In this document: positions 27,938 through 38,012 of the stretch, piece by piece | Position numbering within the stretch: position 1 is the first letter of the stretch | Layout of the letters: the number at the start of each line of letters is the position of its first letter | NCBI GenBank assembly: GCA_963717195.1 | Contig: CAVQVR010000006.1 | Location: 372,001 to 436,000 of the forward strand | Source: JACDAE01 sp963717195 | Lineage (GTDB): Bacteria; Chloroflexota; Ktedonobacteria; Ktedonobacterales; Ktedonobacteraceae | Length of the DNA stretch: 64,000 bases | Direction of reading: 5' to 3' | Program-made: the position numbers and the translations under genes | The notes under the pieces: model-generated | Seen by the model: only the letters and a program-made list of their open reading frames with translations | What the model was told of the DNA's origin: nothing | Databases searched by the model: none

Positions 27938-30019
27938 CTAATTCCCTTTTTCTGACAACAATGCGATCAGCCATTGTTCATCGTGAATCGGCACGCCTGC
28001 TTTTTGCGCTTTATCCAGCTTCGAGCCAGCGTCTTCACCTACGATCAGGTGACTGAGCTTTTTGCTGACACCAGTGGCAATAGTGCCGCCCAATTGTTTG
28101 ATGGCTTCTTCAGCATCGGGGCGCGTCATGCTGGTAAGGCGTCCGGTGAGCAGGAAGGTCTGGCCTACGAGAGGGCCGCTTACGGTTTTGGGCTCCTCGC
28201 GCATGTTGAGGCCAGCCTGTTTCAGGCGCTCGACCAGGGCACGATTGGTGCCTTCCTGGAACCAGTTATAGACGCTATGACCGATTTTGGGGCCAATGCC
28301 CGGCACATTCACGATGTCTTCCTCGCTGGCTGCTATCAAGCGCTCAATATCATTGAAGGCATCAGCAAGAAGTTGGGCCGTTTTCTCTCCCACATAGCGG
28401 ATATTGAGGCCGAAGAGCAGGCGATAGAAGGCACGCTTTTTGCTGGCCTCGATGCCTGCGAGCATGTTGTCGGCGCTTTTCTCCTTGATGCCGTCTAATT
28501 GCAGAATCTGGTCACGCGTCAGAGCATAGAAGTCGGCGACGGTCTGGATCAATCCCGCATCCATTAATTGTGCACATGTCTTCTCGCCGATGCTGTCAAT
28601 GTCCATTGCGCCTTTCGAGACGAAATGAATAATGCCTTCGATGTTGCGTGCAGGGCAACTGGTATTCGGGCAATAGGCCATTGCCTGATCAGGCACATGG
28701 ATGATGGGAGTGCCACAGCGCGGACAATTCTCCGGTAGGTGGTAGACCTCTTCTTTGCCTGTACGACGTTCAAGTACCGGTTTGACCACTTGCGGTATGA
28801 CCTCGCCAGCTCTCTGCACCAGAACCCAGTCGCCGATGCGCAGATCTTTGCGCTGAATATCTTCTTCGTTATGCAGAGATGCACGTGAGACGGTGACGCC
28901 ACGAATATTGACTGGCTCAAGCATTGCCCAGGGATTGACGGAGCCCGTACGTCCGATGTTGACGCGGATATCGAGCAACTGAGTAGCAACCTGCGTGGGG
29001 GGATATTTAAAAGCAATGGCCCAGCGCGGATCTCGCGCAACTGTGCCCAACTCTTGCTGTTGCGCCAGGTCGTTAATTTTGATCACGACGCCATCAATTT
29101 CATAGGGCAAGTGAAAGCGTTCTTCCTCCCACTTTTTGCAGAAGGCCAGCACCTCGTCGAGATCATGCGCCTGCTGAACATTGGGATTGAGCGGAAAGCC
29201 CCATTCGCTAATCAACTGTAGCGCCTCCCAATGCGTATTGATGTTCATTCCTCGCATGTAACCGATCTGATAGCCAAAGAAGTTGAGGTGGCGATTTGAG
29301 GTAATACGTGCATCTTTTTGCCGGAGCGATCCAGCTGCAGCGTTGCGCGGATTAGCGAAGAGGCGTTCCTGTGCCAGTTCTTCATTGAGCTTCTCAAAGT
29401 TCTTGATCGCCATGTAAATCTCGCCACGCACTTCCACTTTAGCAGGAATATTCTCGCCGCGTAACCTCTGGGGAATAGTGCGGATCGTGCGCACATTTGG
29501 CGTCCAATCTTCACCGATCAGCCCGTCACCTCGTGATGCACCTATAGAGAGTCTACCTTTTTCATAGGTCAGCGCCATAGCTAACCCGTCGATCTTTAAT
29601 TCACAAACGTAAGAGAATTTTGCATTGGGTAAAATGTTCTGTGCACGTTTTTGCCAGTCACGTAACTCTTGCTCGTTACGTGCATTCGCCAGACTCAGCA
29701 TAGGATAGGGGTGCCGATGCTGCGACACATCCTGAGACGGCCCTGCCCCAACGCGCTGTGTTGGCGAATTTAGTGTCTGTAGCTCTGGGTGGTCCCGTTC
29801 TATGGTCTGCAGCTCTCTCATCAGAGAATCATATTCGGCATCGGTGAGCGTGGGATGGTCCTGCACATAATATTGATAATTGGCTTCTTCGATCTGGTGG
29901 CGCAACTGCGCGACGTGAGCGGCGAGCTGTTCCTCCTCGCTCTGTCCTGCCTCCTCTAATAGCGTGCTCTCCCCACCTTTAGGAGCATGCGTATCGAGGG
30001 CATTCTGCTCATCGGGCAT
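27938..30019 (-). CDS. ligA: NAD-dependent DNA ligase
   Basis: Seals nicks in replication and repair using NAD+. All LigA domains are visible: Ia (YYVQDHPTLTDAEYDSLMRE), the adenylation domain with the AMP lysine in CELKIDGLAMAL (K142), the OB domain (NIGRTGSVNPWAMLEPVNI), a four-cysteine zinc finger (CPRCGTPI ... CPNTSCPAR), helix-hairpin-helix repeats (GIKEKSADNML, VPGIGPKIGHSV) and a C-terminal BRCT (GQTFLLTGRLTSMTR). An acidic 30-residue extension precedes domain Ia. 693 residues, close to the norm. Essential housekeeping gene. Confidence 0.98.
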   Translation of the reverse strand: MPDEQNALDTHAPKGGESTLLEEAGQSEEEQLAAHVAQLRHQIEEANYQYYVQDHPTLTDAEYDSLMRELQTIERDHPELQTLNSPTQRVGAGPSQDVSQHRHPYPMLSLANARNEQELRDWQKRAQNILPNAKFSYVCELKIDGLAMALTYEKGRLSIGASRGDGLIGEDWTPNVRTIRTIPQRLRGENIPAKVEVRGEIYMAIKNFEKLNEELAQERLFANPRNAAAGSLRQKDARITSNRHLNFFGYQIGYMRGMNINTHWEALQLISEWGFPLNPNVQQAHDLDEVLAFCKKWEEERFHLPYEIDGVVIKINDLAQQQELGTVARDPRWAIAFKYPPTQVATQLLDIRVNIGRTGSVNPWAMLEPVNIRGVTVSRASLHNEEDIQRKDLRIGDWVLVQRAGEVIPQVVKPVLERRTGKEEVYHLPENCPRCGTPIIHVPDQAMAYCPNTSCPARNIEGIIHFVSKGAMDIDSIGEKTCAQLMDAGLIQTVADFYALTRDQILQLDGIKEKSADNMLAGIEASKKRAFYRLLFGLNIRYVGEKTAQLLADAFNDIERLIAASEEDIVNVPGIGPKIGHSVYNWFQEGTNRALVERLKQAGLNMREEPKTVSGPLVGQTFLLTGRLTSMTRPDAEEAIKQLGGTIATGVSKKLSHLIVGEDAGSKLDKAQKAGVPIHDEQWLIALLSEKGN

Positions 30020-30119
30020 AACCTTGTTCTCCTACCGCTGATTAGTTTTATGCACTGCGCTCAAAGCGGCAACATTGCTTCTAAATGAGGTCTTATCTGT
30101 GCACATTTTCTTATTCTTT

Positions 30120-30407
30120 TTAATATACTTGATAGTGGAAAACCTCTGGCGATCCCTCATAGAGCCCATTGATATAGCTCCGCCACTGCGCGAAAAGTGG
30201 ACCACCACGAAAATCAACGGCGTGCGCTTCCAGCGACGACCAGACATTGGTGAGCATATAGCGTCCCGGCTGCTCAATACAACGCGTAGAATGTGACGAA
30301 ATACATTCTGGATGCTTACGAATAACCTCCAGACCACGAATAATGGCCTGTCCTAATTCATCTTCTTTACCAGGAACAGCATTGAATACTGCGATTTCTG
30401 TAACCAT
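30120..30407 (-). CDS. Antibiotic biosynthesis monooxygenase-like small protein
   Basis: A 95-residue ABM-domain protein: EIAVFNAVPGKEDELGQAI, the HSTRCIEQPGRYMLTNVWSS strand and FRGGPLFAQWRSYINGLYEG. It resembles the protein at 24543 along its length and is probably its paralogue. GGAGG lies just before the ATG (complement of CCTCC at 30414-30418). It reads alone between ligA and the PLD-type gene. No catalytic residues can be named with confidence. Confidence 0.85.
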   Translation of the reverse strand: MVTEIAVFNAVPGKEDELGQAIIRGLEVIRKHPECISSHSTRCIEQPGRYMLTNVWSSLEAHAVDFRGGPLFAQWRSYINGLYEGSPEVFHYQVY

Positions 30408-30463
30408 AAAAAACCTCCTTTAACTGCATCCTATCCTATCATGACATGCAAGGTTATGCCAGC

Positions 30464-30545
30464 AAGGCGTCACCTTGGGTGCAGCCGCGTCCCGCCGAAA
30501 ACCATCCCTGGTACGCAGACGCATGCAAGGCGACACCCCTACGCC
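30464..30545. repeat. Palindromic element (GCGTCACCTTG type), imperfect
   Basis: Left half GGCGTCACCTTGGGTGCAGC, right half CCTGGTACGCAGACGCATGC then AAGGCGACACCCCTACGCC. The right half shares CCTGGTACGCAG with the copy at 51223-51294. It separates the ABM-like and PLD-type genes. Confidence 0.65.
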
Positions 30546-30581
30546 TATTACCCCTGATGGACGGAGACCCATTAATAATTA

Positions 30582-31719
30582 TCAAGACACTCCACGCGAA
30601 ACACCCCAATCCTGTTGAAATGTTTGTTGTAATGTGTTCAACACATTCTGGTCTGAGACCAGAATACCTAATTCACGATTTTGCTCCAGAGAAGCCGTGG
30701 AGATGTTCTCAGAGCCCACAAATGCTTTCTGCCCATCCACAATGATGATTTTTGCATGCATATAGAGGTGAGGATCTTCCTCAATCTGTATACCTGGGTG
30801 ATTGATTGTATTGATGCCCGATCTGTTGCTATCACCCGTACTATCGCTGCTGGATGAACTGCTGGGCGAAGGAAGAATGACCTGTACCTTGACACCTCGC
30901 TGTCCTGCATTGACGATAGCTTGCTCAATTCCGCTATCCTGCATCTCTTCTGCTTCGATGAGAAGTGTTTTATGTGCACTATTGATAAGCGCGGTAAAGT
31001 CGTCACGTGAATTGACCGGGCTGACAACAAGATTGGGAGTCGCGCATCTGGGGCGTGCTGCGGTTCCAATCAGCATTGAAGATATCGGTCACCGCCTGTA
31101 CATCCTGCCCATTCGTGTCGATAATGCCATACTCGCGGTTCTTCGTGTAACTTCCACTACCCAGCGCCGCTGCCGTAAAGTTTGCCGTCATAATATAGGC
31201 CGTGCTATCATCGATCACCATACCTTTTTCGTGTGTCAGAGCGAACGCCGGATTGGTGAATTGCGTATTGACTCCAGCAGCTTTTAAACGATCAAGCGTC
31301 TCGGTCGGTGATACGCTTCCAATTCCATAGGGGTGTTGCTCAAGCATTACACGCACATCAACTCCTCGGTGAGCAGATTCCTCCAGCGCATTGATGACTT
31401 TGCGCTCGGTCAAAAGATACATTTCTAATAGAACCGTCTTTTTCGCACCCGCTATTGCATCGGTAATCACCGTATCGCCCGCATCCGGCTCAACAAAGAC
31501 CTGTACTCCCTGTACACCTGAACCTGTGATGGATGGGCCAGAGCTGCTACTCGTAGTTGAGCCGATAGTTCCAGACCCGCTCGTACTCGAACCACCTGTC
31601 GAATTCCCTACTGAAATGTTAACGCTGCTGCACCCTATAATTGCAAGACAGAGTAAGAGTGCGATGAAGCTGGTAAGCGATGCTTTTACTATGCGAAATG
31701 CAGAGGATCGATAGTGCAT
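30582..31719 (-). pseudogene. Phospholipase D-superfamily lipoprotein, frameshifted
   Basis: Reading from 31719, a lipoprotein signal (LLLCLAIIGCSS), a serine/glycine linker and the first PLD half with HKD motif HEKGMVIDDSTAYIMTANF. It runs to DWNRST and then shifts near 31040, at the CCCC run: removing one C gives TPRCATPNLVVSPVNSRDDF and the second half (to 30582) with the motif MHAKIIIVDGQKAFVGSENI. Both catalytic HxK motifs survive, so a corrected gene would encode a full two-motif enzyme acting on phosphodiesters, perhaps lipids, outside the membrane. It is close to cardiolipin synthase and secreted nuclease families. Upstream leader from 31720. Confidence 0.8.
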
Positions 31720-31830
31720 GCTGCCTCCTTGTCCACGTTAGATTGTCACATATAAACGTGTAAATGCGTGATCTGTGCAGGAGCTCCGTCCATTGGGGCA
31801 AATTTTCCTTCTAAAGGATGGAGAGCTTCT

Positions 31831-31873
31831 GTACAACCACCTTCCCTTATTAATACGGAAGAGGTGGTTGTAC
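31831..31873. other. Inverted repeat GTACAACCACCT upstream of the PLD-type gene
   Basis: Twelve-base arms GTACAACCACCT and AGGTGGTTGTAC, with a further TCC/GGA pairing, enclose a short AT-rich loop. It lies 112 bases upstream of the PLD gene start. Symmetry suggests either a regulator binding site or a leader hairpin. No partner is known. Confidence 0.4.
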
Positions 31874-31899
31874 AAGTATACAAAAGTTGGCGCGTAAAA

Positions 31900-31933
31900 A
31901 AAATCCTCAATTCTGCGTAGAATTGAGGATTTT
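31900..31933 (-). terminator. Intrinsic terminator of hppA
   Basis: A 15-base stem (AAAATCCTCAATTCT with its complement, 4-base loop) 20 bases after the hppA stop is followed on the minus strand by a run of eight T. Confidence 0.85.
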
Positions 31934-31953
31934 GGTACGCTATTCTGATGATT

Positions 31954-34215
31954 TTATTTTGGCATTGCATGTAAGAATACATACAGCGGAGCCAGCACCA
32001 GCGTGATAGTGCTCAGCAGCTTGATCAGTACATGCAGCGATGGACCAGCGGTATCCTTGAAAGGATCGCCGACGGTATCGCCCACGACGCTTGCTTTATG
32101 GGCCTCGCTCTTCTTACCCAACACAGTACCGTTGGGATCGAGGCTATTCACCATCTCACCTTCTGCATTGACACGCAGGTAGCCAGCCTCGATGAACTTC
32201 TTTGCATTGTCCCATGCCCCACCACTATTATTGAGGAAAAGAGCCATGACGATACCACCCATCGTCCCAACCATCAGCAGACCAGCCTCAGCCTGGGGAC
32301 CAAGGATCACACCGACGGCGATGGGAGTAAGAACAGCAACCAGACCTGGCAAAATCATCGCGCGTAGGGCTCCACGTGTGCTGATATCGACACAACGTGC
32401 GTAATCAGGATCAACGCGATCTTCGGGGTTCTCAGCCATGATCTTGGGGTTCTCACGAAACTGACGGCGTACTTCTTCAATCATACGTTTGGCAGCAGCA
32501 CCTACCGCTCTGATAGCAAGAGAGCTGAAGAAGAAGATCAGTGTGATTCCGATCAGGGCCGCGATAAAGACGGGGATATCGGCAAGATTAACATTATAGA
32601 CAGCAGGGTTTTTCTCGTAGGTGTAGAGCACGTTCAGGTAGGCACTGAAGAGCAAGAAAGCGGCCAACGCTGCCGAGCCAATGCCATAGCCCTTTGTAAG
32701 CGCTTTGGTTGTGTTCCCAACACCATCCAGGGCATCAGTAATATCACGTACAGACTCAGCCTGTCCTCCCATTTCAGTGATGCCACCTGCATTGTCGGTA
32801 ATCGGGCCAAAGGTATCCATTGAGAGCACATAAGCGCAACTCATCAGCATACCCATAGTAGCAACAGCCGTGCCGAAGATACCACCAGAATTGATCACAT
32901 TAGCCGCACCCGCAACTGCGGGAAAGGTGACCTGGCTACCCAGGAAGAAGGATAACCCCAGTGCAGCGCAGATAGCCAATACTGGCACGGCAACACATTC
33001 GAGCCCGACAGCAACCCCGGTGATAATCGTCGTTGCAGGACCAGTCAGGGTAAATTCAGCAATCTCACGCACTGGACGCCATGTGCCAGCGGTATAGTAT
33101 TGTGTGATGTACACAAACGAGATGCTCAGCAAGATGCCCACTGTACCAGCTAATCCAAACCAGATCCAGGCAGGCAGATTGAAGGTGGTGGTTTTTGCTC
33201 CATTCAGGAGAAGGTAGCTTGCCAGAAACATGCCGATGACTGCAACGCCACAGGTGATCAGGTAGCCATACGTCAATTGGGTCATAGCGATAGCCCCCGG
33301 ATCGCGCCCGGCCGCCTGGTCTGGTTCAGTAACCGCCGAGGGGCGAACGTAGAGAAGGCCAAGTGCAGAAGCTATCAGACCGAAAGAATGGACTACAAGC
33401 GGGAACAGGATCCACCCGATATTATGCGTTGCGCTATAGAGAGTGACGCCCAGAATCATCGCACCAATGCTCTCTGCAGCAGTCGATTCGAAGAGGTCCG
33501 CGCCACGCCCTGCGCAGTCGCCAACGTTATCCCCCACCATATCGGCGATAACAGCAGGATTGCGTGGATCGTCTTCAGGAATGTTGGCTTCAACTTTACC
33601 AACAAGGTCCGCACCTACATCGGCGGCCTTGGTATAGATACCACCGCCAAGCTGCGCGAAGAGGGCAACAAAACTTGCACCAAACCCGAAGCCAACGATC
33701 AAGGAAGGTGCCACACTGGGATTGGTTAAGCCACCGTATGCCCAGAAGACAAGAGAAGTGCCCAGCAAAGAGAGCGCGACGACGGTAAAGCCTGAAACGG
33801 CCCCACCACGTAATGCCACGATCAGAGCCTCTCCTAGACTACGTGTGGCCGCACTGGCCGTGCGAATATTGGAACGTACCGCTACATACATGCCAACATA
33901 ACCGGAAACGCCAGAGCAGAACGCACCTATCAGGAAGGCAACAGCTGTGTGCCACCCCAGGCTCACTTTATCACCCTGACCCAGAAGCGATAGAACCAGC
34001 CCTACGACGATAGCAGCTACAATGGAGAGAATTGCAATAGTGCGATATTGGCGATTGAGAAAAGCCATTGCGCCCTTAAAGATATCATCAGCAACCTTTT
34101 GCATAGCAGGAGTGCCAGTATCTTTACGCAGAACATAACGTGCCAGGGAAATAGCAAATGCAATTGCAAGAATTCCCGCAATTATTGGAACGAAAATATA
34201 GTAATTGGTATTCAC
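31954..34215 (-). CDS. hppA: Membrane-bound proton-pumping pyrophosphatase
   Basis: 753 residues and about 16 membrane helices, cleaving pyrophosphate to pump protons. The catalytic acidic loop DVGADLVGKVEANIPEDDPR continues to NPAVIADMVGDNVGDCAGRG, and the C-terminal loop has GDTVGDPFKDTAGPSLHVLI. The cation-selectivity stretch reads GNTTKALTKGYGIGSA. Known family work places a lysine after NTT in K+-independent enzymes and alanine in K+-dependent ones, so this should be K+-independent. It sits beside the CBS-PPase gene and has its own terminator. Full length. Confidence 0.97.
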   Translation of the reverse strand: MNTNYYIFVPIIAGILAIAFAISLARYVLRKDTGTPAMQKVADDIFKGAMAFLNRQYRTIAILSIVAAIVVGLVLSLLGQGDKVSLGWHTAVAFLIGAFCSGVSGYVGMYVAVRSNIRTASAATRSLGEALIVALRGGAVSGFTVVALSLLGTSLVFWAYGGLTNPSVAPSLIVGFGFGASFVALFAQLGGGIYTKAADVGADLVGKVEANIPEDDPRNPAVIADMVGDNVGDCAGRGADLFESTAAESIGAMILGVTLYSATHNIGWILFPLVVHSFGLIASALGLLYVRPSAVTEPDQAAGRDPGAIAMTQLTYGYLITCGVAVIGMFLASYLLLNGAKTTTFNLPAWIWFGLAGTVGILLSISFVYITQYYTAGTWRPVREIAEFTLTGPATTIITGVAVGLECVAVPVLAICAALGLSFFLGSQVTFPAVAGAANVINSGGIFGTAVATMGMLMSCAYVLSMDTFGPITDNAGGITEMGGQAESVRDITDALDGVGNTTKALTKGYGIGSAALAAFLLFSAYLNVLYTYEKNPAVYNVNLADIPVFIAALIGITLIFFFSSLAIRAVGAAAKRMIEEVRRQFRENPKIMAENPEDRVDPDYARCVDISTRGALRAMILPGLVAVLTPIAVGVILGPQAEAGLLMVGTMGGIVMALFLNNSGGAWDNAKKFIEAGYLRVNAEGEMVNSLDPNGTVLGKKSEAHKASVVGDTVGDPFKDTAGPSLHVLIKLLSTITLVLAPLYVFLHAMPK

Positions 34216-34412
34216 GATATGAAACGCCCTCCTTAAGGCTAATGCATCCCCTAATCAACGTTGACCAGCAGGTGCATCGTGATGGAACCCTTGTAGGAGC
34301 CCTGTTGTAATTGTTATTTTAACGGGAGCCTTTTAGACGAAACCAGTGTAACATAAGCACACGTTGAGTGACAAGAGTGCTAAACCCGCCCGCGATTATA
34401 AAACCCGTGTCT

Positions 34413-36086
34413 TCATGTCTTGTTGGGGAGCGAGAACTTCCCTATCACACCTCCGGAGAGCGCCGCCTGAATGCGTGGAAGGAGTGGAACCATCTGTTTC
34501 TTGCGTGATACGAGCCCTTCCACAATCAAAGAATGTCCATCACTTTCCAGCGGCACATCCAGGGCTTCAGCAGCTGCGTTTTCACCCCCATAGACCAGCA
34601 GGTGACAGCGCATATTGATGATGTCAACAATCATAAACAGGAATGAGGTATAGCCACGGTCAAGAGTGATGCGCTTCATAGCGGCCAGGAGCTCCTGCGT
34701 GCGTTTTTCTATCGTCGCCGGGCTAGCTGTCTCCACGGTACCAATAGCAAACCTGGTGTCACCAACGGTGAATTCTTTGAAATCAGAAGTAATCAACGCC
34801 TCGGCTGGCTTCTCGTTGAGGTCGCTGGCAGCGGCTGCAAAGATGGCATGCCCAAATTGGTCGATATCCTCACCTGAGATCTCTGCCAGTTCAGCGGCAA
34901 CGCGCTCATCACGCGGAGTACAGGTGGGTGAACGCAATATAAGCGTATCATAGAGCAGGCCAGCAAGCAAAAGACCCGCTACTTCGCGTGGAATCGGTAC
35001 TCCTGCCTCATGATACAGACCAACAATAATAGTGCCGGTACATCCGACCGGATCGGCTCTGAACATGATTGGTTTATTCGTGCGCACATCAGCGATACGG
35101 TGATGGTCGATAATCCCAAGTACCTCAGCCTCATCAATGCCATCAACTGCCTGCGACTGCTCATTATGGTCAACCAGAATCACACGTTTCGGTCGCGCTT
35201 TGATGAGATCAGAACGTGAAAGGTAACCGACAAGTTTGCCTTCTGCATCCACTACGGTCAGTGAGCGACGACGTACCAGCGTCGCTTGAATCTCGCTCAT
35301 ATGATCTTCCGGATGGCAATAACTAAACTCACGATTCATAATATCCTGCACGCTCATACTCAGGTTAATGAGGCGCACAGTGGTAAAAGTGTGGTGCCCC
35401 GTACTGATGACCATAACGCCTTGTTGACGTGCCATTACCAGTGTGCGCTCGGAAACGAGCAGATCACCAGTTACTACCAGTGCGGCAGCACCCCGTTCGA
35501 TGGCTAGCAACTGCGCATCTTCGCGATCTCCGATTACAACGAGGCACCCTTGCTCGATATAGTCGGCCATGGTATCAGCCTCCATCGCTGCTACCAGGAT
35601 ACGATTACCAAGCTTACGCCGTCCCTCCACCAGGACACGCCCTTTGAGCACACGAACCAGGTTGTCACGTTGCAACGGTATGCGATTCACTGCACGAGGA
35701 TCAAGGTCGAGAAAGAACAATTTAGCAAAATCTTCATTAGCAACAATACCATGTACTTTATTCTCAGAATCCACTACAGGCATCGAACTCCGGTCATGTT
35801 CCTGTAAAAGCTGGCCCGCCTCCAAAAGTGGTTAATTCATATGAACGGAGGTAACACCCCGACGCATCGCATCGCGAACCTGTAGATAGACATCATCGAG
35901 TACCTCCAGCGGTTCTATCTGAAAGCGCTCCAGGACGAACTGTACCTCCGGCTTCAATTCGCCGTTACGTGCAGCGATGGCCTGTTCTTCACCCTGCAAA
36001 CGTAGTAATCGCGTATAGGCGTAGGCCGACGCGACCGAGTCCATATCAGAATTTTTGTGCCCAATTACGTATAGAGGTTGCGTCAT
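34413..36086 (-). pseudogene. CBS-type manganese pyrophosphatase (DHH), interrupted by in-frame TAA
   Basis: The N-terminal DHH part (MTQPLYVIGHKNSDMDSVAS) begins at 36086. A TAA at 35832-35834, inside VTSVHMN-stop-PLLEAGQL, splits it in the same frame. The rest has a first CBS domain, a DRTGG-like middle segment (residues about 100-190), a second CBS (VQDIMNREFSYCHPEDHMSE), the DHH motif IIDHHRIADV, and the DHHA2 part with GDTRFAIGTVETASPATIEK. This CBS-DRTGG-CBS family II pyrophosphatase is regulated by adenine nucleotides in known members. A GAA-to-TAA change would explain the stop. All other motifs are intact. Confidence 0.85.
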
Positions 36087-36249
36087 TGTGTACCCCGCTC
36101 TCTGAAAAAAACAGCTCGCTTCTCGCACGTATCAGCACCGCTGTGTTTCTAAATTGTGAAATTTCGCTGGCGAACATCGTTTGTGCCGCCATTAACGATA
36201 CTATAACGATAAGTTTTATTATGCAACGTATCGCTTGCTACAAGCAAAT

Positions 36250-36277
36250 GAGCCTCCGCAGTCTAACCTGGAGGCTC
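36250..36277. other. Short hairpin in the divergent ppaC / WD40 gap
   Basis: GAGCCTCC (36250-36257) pairs with GGAGGCTC (36270-36277). It lies about 150 bases before the WD40 gene start, in its probable leader. The rest of this 340-base gap shows nothing definite. Confidence 0.3.
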
Positions 36278-36428
36278 TCCATCCTTCAGAGGAAACGTTG
36301 GGGATGCACCCTGGTAGCCATTTTTACTTATCTGTCAAAGAAAAGAGGTGTCATCGTGATACACTTAACTACGGGAATGGTAAAAATGGAAGAAGGGCTA
36401 TGTACAAGCTCAAATTGTGGGAATAATT

Positions 36429-37955
36429 ATGCAAAAGCTCGAAGTCTTAATAGAAGAAAATGCATTTGGATCTGTGCGACCTGTGGAGGTCGTGGCGGAT
36501 GCTCCTGTGGGAGCACTTGTGCCTGCTCTGGTTGAGGAATTAAACCTTCCTCAGACGGACCTCTTTGGCAAAAAACTTGTCTATATGCTCCGTCATTCTT
36601 CCGGTGGACGTATTCTGCCTGAACATTCCACCTTGCTTGCATCAGGGGTAGAGCCCGGTGCACGCCTGGCTCTGGATTCGTATGTACTGGATGGGAGCGT
36701 AGCAACACTGTTACAGAACGCACCGGTTGCACCTTCGTTTGATCCAGCATTACACGCTTCCGCAACTCTCGCCGATGCAGACGGCTTTGCTCCTCTTAGC
36801 GTCAGAAACACAACTGGTAATTTACCCCCGTTGATGGAAAAACGACGGAAATGGCCCCGGCGCGCTTTTTTGACATTTGGTCTCGCTGCACTGGGGATCG
36901 GCGGTAGTGCTCTGAGCTACGCCGCTTATCGTAGCTATAAAAGTGGCGCCCCTCAAATAACTGGCACAAATACGACGCATGTATCACAAGTACATACACC
37001 ACAACCAGCTAAGACAGCGGTGAAACCACTCTTCCCCACTACGGCACAGGCGGTTTTTACTTTTACTAATCATAAACAGGTAGTACGTTCAGCGAGCTGG
37101 TCTCCTGATGGCACGCTCCTCGCCAGTGGAGCCGATGATGCACATGTCTTTATCTGGAATCCCCATGGTACCGTGCAACATGATATTCCCCATCCCGGTT
37201 CTGTCCAGGCATTGGCGTGGGCACCTGATAGCCAGCGCATCGTAACTGGTGCGCTGAACCAGGTCTCATTTTACGCGATCCAGAACGCAACACGCTTAGC
37301 AGCTTATAACCATGCAAAACCTGTTACCAGCATAGCCTGGGCAGCACATAATCAAATGCAGGTCGCCTCCGCCGGCCAGGATGACCGTGTAATTGTCTGG
37401 AATACCACTAATTATCAGCAACAGGCGACGTTCCAGCGCCATACCACACCTGTTCTGGCAGTTTCCTGGTCTGCTGATGGACAGGACGTTGCTTCGGGCA
37501 CGCAGGGCGGTATCGTACGCGTCTGGCAGGGAAACAATGCGCAGGAAATTCATGGTGGATACGACATAACAGTAGAAGTACGCGCCCTCGCGTTTGCATC
37601 CACTGGTACACAACTGGCTGCCGGAGGCAATGATGGTACTGTACGTATCTGGAACGGTTTAAACTGCCAGCAGCAGGCGAATGCAACAATCACTAATCAG
37701 TGCGTCGATAACCCTATAATGCTGAAAGCATCCAATACCGCCGTTCGCAGTCTAGCATGGTCGCCTGATGGTCGCTTTCTGGCGGTTGGGACTGGCGATG
37801 GGAACGTGACCATCTGGTATCCCTCTCAGAATCAGCAAAAACCCATCGTGACGACAAAGCAGAATAATATTATCCATGCCCTGACCTGGTCACCTCAGGG
37901 AGATCAACTGGCATCCGCTTCCGGCAATACAGTTACCATCTGGAAACTGATGTAG
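36429..37955 (+). CDS. YukD-like ubiquitin-fold / WD40 membrane protein
   Basis: Three parts in order. Residues 1-90 form a beta-grasp domain with the YukD/EsaB spacing (PVEVVADAPVGALVPALVEE, LTLLAS-type turn STLLASGVEPGARL). Then a basic stretch KRRKWPRRAFLTFG leads into one TM (about 150-165). Residues 200-508 are about seven WD40 blades, each with the (S/A)W(S/A)PDG and VxxW ending (for example ASWSPDGTLLASGADDAHVF). YukD domains occur in type VII secretion machines; WD40 propellers bind partners. The propeller would face outside. Choice of ATG 36429 over 36417 rests on the domain start. Function unproven. Confidence 0.82.
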   Translation: MQKLEVLIEENAFGSVRPVEVVADAPVGALVPALVEELNLPQTDLFGKKLVYMLRHSSGGRILPEHSTLLASGVEPGARLALDSYVLDGSVATLLQNAPVAPSFDPALHASATLADADGFAPLSVRNTTGNLPPLMEKRRKWPRRAFLTFGLAALGIGGSALSYAAYRSYKSGAPQITGTNTTHVSQVHTPQPAKTAVKPLFPTTAQAVFTFTNHKQVVRSASWSPDGTLLASGADDAHVFIWNPHGTVQHDIPHPGSVQALAWAPDSQRIVTGALNQVSFYAIQNATRLAAYNHAKPVTSIAWAAHNQMQVASAGQDDRVIVWNTTNYQQQATFQRHTTPVLAVSWSADGQDVASGTQGGIVRVWQGNNAQEIHGGYDITVEVRALAFASTGTQLAAGGNDGTVRIWNGLNCQQQANATITNQCVDNPIMLKASNTAVRSLAWSPDGRFLAVGTGDGNVTIWYPSQNQQKPIVTTKQNNIIHALTWSPQGDQLASASGNTVTIWKLM

Positions 37956-38006
37956 GGGCGCCGTTTACAAGCCCGCCGTTTACAAGCCCGCCGTTTACAA
38001 GCCCAC
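37951..38006. repeat. Short tandem array of GCCGTTTACAAGCCC units
   Basis: After TGTAGGGGC the 15-base unit GCCGTTTACAAGCCC is repeated three times. It belongs to the TAGGGG/TTTA family and starts at the WD40 gene stop, leading into the convergent polyprenyl synthetase. Confidence 0.8.
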
Positions 38007-38012
38007 GCTCTA

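Noticed and set aside
35832..35834. Programmed recoding of the TAA in the CBS-pyrophosphatase
   Set aside because: TAA is not used for selenocysteine or pyrrolysine, and no slippery site or stem was seen beside it.
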